Origin: Phyto melanocephala
Lineage: Eukaryota > Arthropoda > Insecta > Diptera > Rhinophoridae
Length of the DNA stretch: 64,000 nt
Assembly: GCA_941918925.1 (NCBI GenBank)
Contig: OW799237.1
Coordinates: 91,981,015 to 92,045,014, forward strand
Reading direction: 5' to 3'
Part shown: piece after piece, positions 59,201 through 64,000 of the stretch
Numbering within the stretch: position 1 is the first letter of the stretch
Layout of the letters: each line of letters starts with the position of its first letter
Position numbers and translations under genes: made by a program
The notes under the pieces: generated by a model
What the model saw: only the letters and a program-made list of their open reading frames with translations
Databases searched by the model: none
What the model was told of the DNA's origin: nothing

Positions 59201-60427
59201 TGCTTTATATGGGATGTGCACCCTTTTCAATATAAAACAACGAAGTTTTTTAAGGAACATTAATTTAATTGAAGTGTTTCCCCTCAAAAAATTTATCTAC
59301 GTGGTCCATTCTAACTGACATACATACATTAGTTGTCATATAGACTTGTGGGGTTCAAACAAGATTTTGTGGTTTAGCGACACGTGTTTGCGTTTTTAGC
59401 ATTGCATATTGTATTGCCAAAATCTCTAGTATAGTTTCCGATGTAGTGAAAATCTAGTGTCTTGTCCTAGGGCATACATACATATATTTATTTGATATAT
59501 TTCGGTTATCCGTGTAGTATTCTTCGTCCCTTACGGAGCAAACTCTATGCTCACCGATGGACCCTGTATTTTTTGCAGGGATGGTTTAGGGAAAAATATT
59601 CAAATTGCTTAGTCTGGCACACATTACTGGTCCCAAGTATTTTTTTTCGTAATGCTTTCTTTAAAATATATTCCTTAATAATAAGACATTTAAGAGCGAA
59701 TAACTTAATTTTAAGGATTTCCGCTTGTTAATTTTGATGCGCTTATACGACTTCTTTAACAAAACCTTAAAATATAGTCCCACATCCAAGCTAACTTGTT
59801 TTTCAAATTGCACAAAAATTGTGTTTAATAAGTAATATTGAGTCACAGTCCCATCACTAATCAAAGTGCCTACACTATATGCATATCAACCTTTCTGTTT
59901 TTCAAATTAGAATTTATTTCTATTTCTTTATAAAGTTTTAAGTTTTACACCAAGTTTTATTTAAACCCTTCCAGTAGTTTTAACGTGGTGCGTGTTTAGA
60001 CAGACCAACAAGAATTGTAAAATTTAGTCGTAATATTCATCCCAGTTTTCTTTAATGAAACATTTAAGACTTTAAATGATTTAAGCTTAATGTTAGTTTT
60101 GATTGATAAATAAGAAATTAAGGGTAATGCATGGCGAAGAACCTAACAATGTTTAATAAAGATTTTAGGGGGTTTCACTTGTTTAACTGCTGTTGTAAGT
60201 TTTACCAAAAACTGAGAAAAATATTAAAAATGTTGGAATACCGAATCAGTGTTCAATACCAACCTGCTGTTAAAACTGCCATCGGGATTATTTACATCGA
60301 TTTGCTTAATGATAGTGGCTGGTGTTGTGGTAGTGGCTGCCGCATCAGCTGTTTGATCTTGAGCAGGACGAGCCAAGGAGAAAGCGAATAAAGCAGCGCA
60401 CAATAAAACTAGACCAAATTTATACAT
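56296..60427 (-). CDS. RR-1 cuticular protein, two exons, 133 aa (Cpr49Ag/Ae-like)
   Basis: Exon 1 is 60264-60427 and exon 2 is 56296-56533. The donor is CAG|GTTGGT and the acceptor TTATAG. The phase-2 join (AG|C, Ser) gives 402 nt and reads across as NNPDGSFNS|SYETSNGIRV, the usual start of an RR domain, which confirms the splice. The signal peptide MYKFGLVLLCAALFAFSLA is followed by an Ala/Thr-rich spacer. The chitin-binding RR-1 core is at about residues 98-131: GSYSYLDPEG, ITLKYVADENGF, then EGDHLP. A charged insert (about 75-93, TETEDGQVIEEHEEL) separates YETSNG from the core, longer than in many RR-1 proteins. The product is a small secreted cuticle protein. The intron of 3.7 kb carries a MITE, a LINE remnant and microsatellite. 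Position in the 49A-like cluster suggests Cpr49Ag or Cpr49Ae; I cannot decide. Confidence 0.93.
56541..56584. repeat. GA microsatellite beside a splice acceptor
   Basis: A GAGAGA-rich run on plus (CT-rich on minus) lies just upstream of the exon-2 acceptor of the cuticle gene, so on the transcript it enlarges the pyrimidine tract. GAGAG is also the Drosophila GAGA-factor motif. Confidence 0.8.
57102..57417. mobile_element. TTA-flanked MITE with about 28-bp inverted repeats, 316 bp
   Basis: Both ends read inwards AGCAGCTAATACACGGCATG and on to TTTTTTAC, flanked by TTA (57099-57101 and 57418-57420). TTA duplications are the rule in PIF/Harbinger. A central palindrome AGAGCGCGCTCT is present. 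It lies in the intron of the cuticle gene. Confidence 0.9.
57421..58019. other. Intron sequence, nothing recognised
   Basis: The opposing open frames at 57442-57730 overlap on both strands and have no motif. The 5' limit of the LINE remnant that follows is not defined. Confidence 0.4.
58020..59095 (+). pseudogene. Decayed LINE: RNase H, C-terminus and 3' tail
   Basis: Plus-strand frames show a broken RNase H domain: LDGLKERN..GGDVYIR (in place of TDGSK...GAGVYI), EISAIKGATHWL, NIRIFTYSQGSI, and ADDLA near 58405. It is followed by the C-terminal block VANLTGHSGFSNNVRKVG (58621-58680) and C.LC...DET..HFLC.CPGL-like residues with shifts, then LNLAEIYAL...FCWFPEQD. The 3' UTR is C/T-rich and closes with AACAGCTGCCTGTTTTACCT then TACCTAACTATC. 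The same tail is found on the SINE at 61479-61665. The copy is 5'-truncated and dead, inside the cuticle-gene intron in the opposite orientation. Confidence 0.75.
59096..60263. other. Intron sequence with a CCTAA-repeat patch
   Basis: At about 59143-59166 GCCTAACTAGCCTAACCTAACCTAAC occurs in shorter overlapping words (CCTAACCTAACCTAAC), probably the tail of another element of the same LINE/SINE system. Otherwise nothing recognised. The plus-strand frame at 60131-60391 lies over exon 1 of the cuticle gene and is its shadow. Confidence 0.5.
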
Positions 60428-60660
60428 TTTGTTGATTATTTATTTACTTTTTGTTTCACTTTTGTGCAATTAAATTTTATTTTAATATAATTTGGTCCTT
60501 TATTTTTTTTAATGCTTAAAATTTATTTTTATTAATTTTAATACAAGTTTTTATTAAGCCTCAAGATCAATGTAAATAAAATCACAAACACAGACACTTC
60601 TCAAGGAAATTAAATTCTTATACGAGTACTTGTACTAAAAAAGGCGAATTGACAAATTGT

Positions 60661-60697
60661 ACTGATGTCGTTACGTTGATGGGCTTCTCATTTTATA
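60661..60697 (-). promoter_or_regulatory. Core promoter of the second cuticle gene
   Basis: The minus strand has GGTATAAAATG (TATAAAA at 60691-60697) and, 34 bp from the first T of the TATA box, the initiator-like TCAGTA with its A at about 60663. This predicts a 5' UTR of about 236 nt before the ATG at 60427. Confidence 0.7.
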
Positions 60698-61469
60698 CCA
60701 AAACAAAAACGCACTACACTATTTTAACAATAATGAGCGTACAAAAGAATCACTACAGACAGCATAAACAAAAGCAAATAAAGTAAAAAATAATAATAAT
60801 AAATATGTATGAACATATAAAAAGAACTATGTGTCAGTTTGTATGATGAGATCGTTAAATAGAATTGCTGTCACTGAGTTACTCACTCACGCACACTTTT
60901 TTTACTCTTCGTCATCATCTACTTTATAAAACGCCGAACACAATCTCGATCATCTCCGGCATGCTAAAGGGGCAACAAGTAATTGATGGACTTACTAAAA
61001 GATAAAACAAAACTTCACCAAAGTTTATTTTATTTAACAAAAAGCAACAACAATACATTTAACAAAACATGTGCGAAATTTTAACTTGTCTCACTTGAGT
61101 CGGTGTGTGAATAGCACTTATGTGTGTAAGTAAGTATGTGTTAATGATTTATACAAAAAAACAAACAATATTGGTTTACTCTTGTCAAGGATGAAGTAAT
61201 TGGCATGGCAGTTGTAGATTTTGTTCGGTACACGTGGAATATGAAACGTTTGGATGGCATTATTTAAATTATAAAAAAAAACTACTTTTGCTTAAAAATT
61301 TTTTGTGCCATGATTTTGAAAAATGTGCCCAAAAGAGAGATATCATACTTGCACTCTTTTTTGAGCTCTGTTATTTTTAAAATAATAAAATTATTAAAAA
61401 ATTTGGAAACAATATGCACAATTTAACTATGCCAATGCTTTATGATGTGGCAACTCAGTTCAGATTTGT
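60698..61469. other. Intergenic stretch upstream of the second cuticle gene
   Basis: AT-rich, without recognised features; regulatory sequence for the cuticle gene is likely here, but no motif cluster was seen. It ends at the SINE target duplication. Confidence 0.45.
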
Positions 61470-61478
61470 CCGATAATT

Positions 61479-61665
61479 AGGTTAGGTTAGGTAGAACAGG
61501 CAGCTGTTCATTAAATTGATCCCTTTGTGATACCTAAAAAGAAAAGTAAGAATAGAATAGAAAAGAGAGAAAAGAAGCAGACAAGTCCTGAGTCTATGGC
61601 GGGAATCAAACCCGAAACCCCCAAACTAGCAGACCAGCACACTACTGACTAGTCCACCGGGGCAC
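61479..61665 (-). mobile_element. tRNA-derived SINE with LINE-like tail, 187 bp
   Basis: The minus strand begins GTGCCCCGGTGGACTAGTCA, with an A-box-like TGGACTAGTCAGTAG and, at the usual spacing, a B box GGGTTTGATTCCCG, giving a tRNA-like head. A C/T-rich body follows (CTTCTTTTCTCTCTTTTC), then GTATCACAAAGGGATCAATT and the tail AACAGCTGCCTGTTCTACCT, ending in repeated CCTAA. It is flanked by CCGATAATT on both sides (61470-61478 and 61666-61674), a 9-bp target duplication. The RNA polymerase III boxes are intact by eye. Confidence 0.88.
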
Positions 61666-61779
61666 CCGATAATTGGAATCACAAAAATTTTTTTATTATT
61701 CAGTTATTGCAGTAAATCGGTCCGGCTTTAGTCTATACAAAAATAAATAATTGTTTGCGTTAGTTTTTTTGCAGTTCAA

Positions 61780-62450
61780 ATTATGGCTTGCACCAACCAA
61801 GCCATGGAGGTAATGCTAGAATTGCTGTCGTTAGACTTATATGTATTTACATAAGGAAAACGGCTGCAAGTGGTGCAATGTGTATACAAAGCGATGTTAC
61901 TTGTAATCACATTGGATCATATTGGGTGCATAGAAGGATCTTGCTCCTCGTATATGAAGAGGTTTTGGCGGGACTTAGATGGTTCCTTAATGGATGGGAG
62001 GACAGATGTATATACTCACTAGAGTACGAACCATCCAGCATCCAGCAGGCAGAAATCTTTCGCTTGGTGCACGCGTTGGACGTCGAATGTAAATGGATGA
62101 ATGTAAACTCCTCTTTGGTGATTAAGTATATTCTTAACCTCAATATTAAGAGAAAGTTTTCATTAATTTTCTTACTTATACGCCGACAGAGATGTAGTCA
62201 AGCACATCAAAATGCAACGAATACGCTGGCTTTAGTTTTTTGGTGAACTGGCAGTCTTGGTCCATCTCTTAGGGCTTACAAGATAAAACCAGCCGATGGA
62301 CAATGCAGAAAAAGGCATAAAAATCTCAATGACTATTTGAAAAAATTGTTTCTAATTGGCGCCAACATGCAGAAGACATGAATACCTGGTGTTCTATTTT
62401 GTTTCGGGCTCAAACCGACTCTTGGGTGTAATAGCCACATAAGAAGTCGA
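61780..62450 (+). pseudogene. Decayed non-LTR retrotransposon, RT tail and RNase H
   Basis: Plus-strand frames give TNQAMEVMLELLSLDLYV (in the place of TTP..ALE.LL...PLD), then LDGSL.DGRTD/NGWEDRCIYSLEY and SSIQQAEIFRLVHALD (the FQAEI..I block), and near the end EKIVSNWRQH. This is the same order as in 27707-29910. Several frameshifts and stops are present. The longest open frame, 61788-62246, mixes frames and is not a gene. Confidence 0.55.
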
Positions 62451-63320
62451 AAACAAATTTATAGAGAAAAGGATTTTCTACAGGAAGTAAAAAATGTTTC
62501 TGTATAATGTTTGACAATATCTTTATTTGTATATTATTTTATTTATATTTTTTATATAATTTATTTTTTTTATAATTTAAAATGTTTTTTAAATATTTTA
62601 AAATATAATTTAAATAATATTTCGTGTCTCGAATCCATCTTCAGTTTTTCATTTAAGATATAAAATAGGTGATTGAGATTGTTGTTTTACTTCATCATTA
62701 TCATTGGGGTAATGTTTGTTTTGCACTTGTCAATGACTCAGTTTAAGATTCTCTCCCTCTCATTGTAACCACTATTGTCAACACGTTTACAAACACACTC
62801 ATGCTCAACACTTTAAAAAACCCCCGCTAAAAAAAACAAAAACCTGTAACTTTATGTCGATGTGTGTGCCAACAACTACAACACGGTGACTTATGTTTGT
62901 GTTCACTTTAAGAGTCATTATTTCATCTTTTGAATTAGGACGTGTCGGTTACAAAAAGGTGGTTTACTAAGAAATTCTTTGATTGAAGGACATTTTAATT
63001 TAAAGAAACTCTACCTTTTTTTAAATTTTTATTAGATAATCAAAAGTGCTTTTTTAGTTTATGAGAATGTTTTAAAATAAATAAATTAAAAACAAATTGT
63101 TTATTATAGTAGTAATGTTGTAAATATTGTTGAAAGAAGAAATGTTTAAACGAACTTTGTCTTTGTTTTTTTATAAATGAGTAAGTGTTAATAGTCGGTC
63201 AAGTCATTTAAAAATCTTTGTAATGATTTTTCTTGCGAATCCGCTATTAGTTAATTATTATTAAAATTATTAACAGTTTTACGAGGCTTAAGGATATAGA
63301 TAAATAGACTCAGCGGTTTC
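62451..63320. other. AT-rich intergenic stretch
   Basis: Poly-A/T tracts at 62510-62620. No gene or repeat end supported. Confidence 0.5.
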
Positions 63321-63720
63321 AAAGAATCGCGCCTATTCTGACTTTCGATTCGAATAGAAATTTTCTCCGCTTGGCAACTTTGGTACTCAGAGTTTCGACT
63401 CCGCTCCGTTTCTTTCGATTGTAGGTATTCTGTATTACGATCGTAGTTAAGGTTTTCTGCACTTATATTTTAACAAAGGAATTTTTTTCGTTTGCTCTTT
63501 TTAAAAACTTAATAAGTACTTAATTTACAAAATGTAAGTATAAAATGTTTAAAAAGTGATTTATATAAATTTTTGTTGTACTAAAATATAAAAAAATGAC
63601 ACTAGAGCAAAATGAAAAGCTGCCTCTTTCGGCAAAGAATCTTAAAGTCGGCAAAACATGGTTAAGCGGTGGCGAAGGGCCGTGCCTCTTGTGCAAATGT
63701 TTCTAATGTTTTTAAGAACG
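63321..63720. other. Less AT-rich patch at the window edge, possible transposon 5' region
   Basis: The patch has GCGCCTATTCTGACTTTCGA, GTATTCTGTATTACGATCG and GACTCCGCTCCGTTTC, followed by a possible donor (AAAATGTAAGTA at about 63530) and a 36-codon frame from 63597 (TLEQNEKLPLSAKNLKVGK...). Whether this is the start of an element or gene continuing outside the window cannot be told. Confidence 0.3.
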
Positions 63721-64000
63721 ATTTTTTTTTAACCCGTAAAATTTAAATTAAAAAATTAAATAAAATTTGTTTTATTAAATATAATTTATTCATCTCGAAT
63801 GGATTGCAGCTGTTGCTCAGTTTTCGCTTTTCAAGCCTTACCTCTTTGTTCTGAGTCACGTTGTTCTCCTCTTTCACTAATAAAGCCACAGCTATGGATT
63901 CCATTTCTCCTTCAAATACAAAAAATTAAAAAAACCATCTCCAGCTTGACAGGATTCTTAGCACTTAAATATTTTGCAAAAAACAAAACTTATTACCTTT

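Noticed and set aside
60131..60391. Plus-strand frame opposite the second cuticle gene
   Set aside because: It overlies exon 1, which has a clear signal peptide and a confirmed splice join on minus.
59140..61500. CCTAA/TTAGG repeats as possible telomere sequence
   Set aside because: Only a few units, attached to SINE/LINE tails, and flies lack TTAGG telomeres.
61788..62246. 152-aa protein-coding gene
   Set aside because: It matches pieces of a retrotransposon RT tail and RNase H only when frames are changed, so it is a pseudogene.

Overview
The window is a piece of a very AT-rich insect nuclear genome. It most likely comes from a higher fly (Brachycera, probably a calyptrate such as a blow fly). 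Evidence: spliced genes with GTAAGT donors, RR-1 cuticle proteins, hAT, mariner, pogo, non-LTR and mini-me/DINE-1-like repeats, and a gene set that, as I remember it, matches the Drosophila 49A region, where a run of Cpr49A cuticle genes lies next to the AFG1-like ATPase gene CG8520. There is no bacterial or phage content and no operon.

Four host genes can be assembled. (1) 1633-3535, minus: a five-exon AFG1L/LACE1-type mitochondrial AAA ATPase, 466 aa. (2) 10909-17162, plus: a two-exon gene for a 555-aa secreted or membrane-attached protein that I do not recognise; its 4.6-kb intron is full of transposon debris. (3) 22881-23580, minus: a two-exon RR-1 cuticular protein of 191 aa, probably the Cpr49Ah counterpart. 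(4) 56296-60427, minus: a two-exon RR-1 cuticular protein of 133 aa, probably Cpr49Ag- or Cpr49Ae-like, with a 3.7-kb phase-2 intron. Both cuticle genes have a TATA box a few hundred bases upstream. Between them lie about 33 kb with no host gene that I can support.

Everything else is AT-rich intergenic DNA and mobile elements. I found: seven loci of mini-me/DINE-1-like repeats (one a tandem array at 51.1-53.3 kb); three hAT elements, two with exact 8-bp target duplications; a family of small elements with CAAGGC/CAAAGC ends and 8-9-bp target duplications (four members); a 252-bp palindrome-ended element in three copies, one of which was entered by a hAT; a loose group of elements with GGG/GGC ends and 3-bp target duplications; one element with a TTA target duplication; two pogo-like elements; four or five decayed mariner copies; and four decayed non-LTR retrotransposon RNase H regions.

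Three arrangements stand out. A tRNA-derived SINE (61479-61665) carries the same 3' tail as a decayed LINE 2.4 kb away (58.0-59.1 kb), so parasite and probable helper sit side by side. A four-level nest (27.7-29.9 kb) can be unpacked base by base because removing the outer insertion restores the LINE reading frame. A hAT element between the unknown gene and the first cuticle gene carries clustered TATCGATA/CGATA motifs at both ends, of the kind bound by DREF and BEAF-32 in Drosophila. All coordinates and splice joins were read by eye; no homology search was run.
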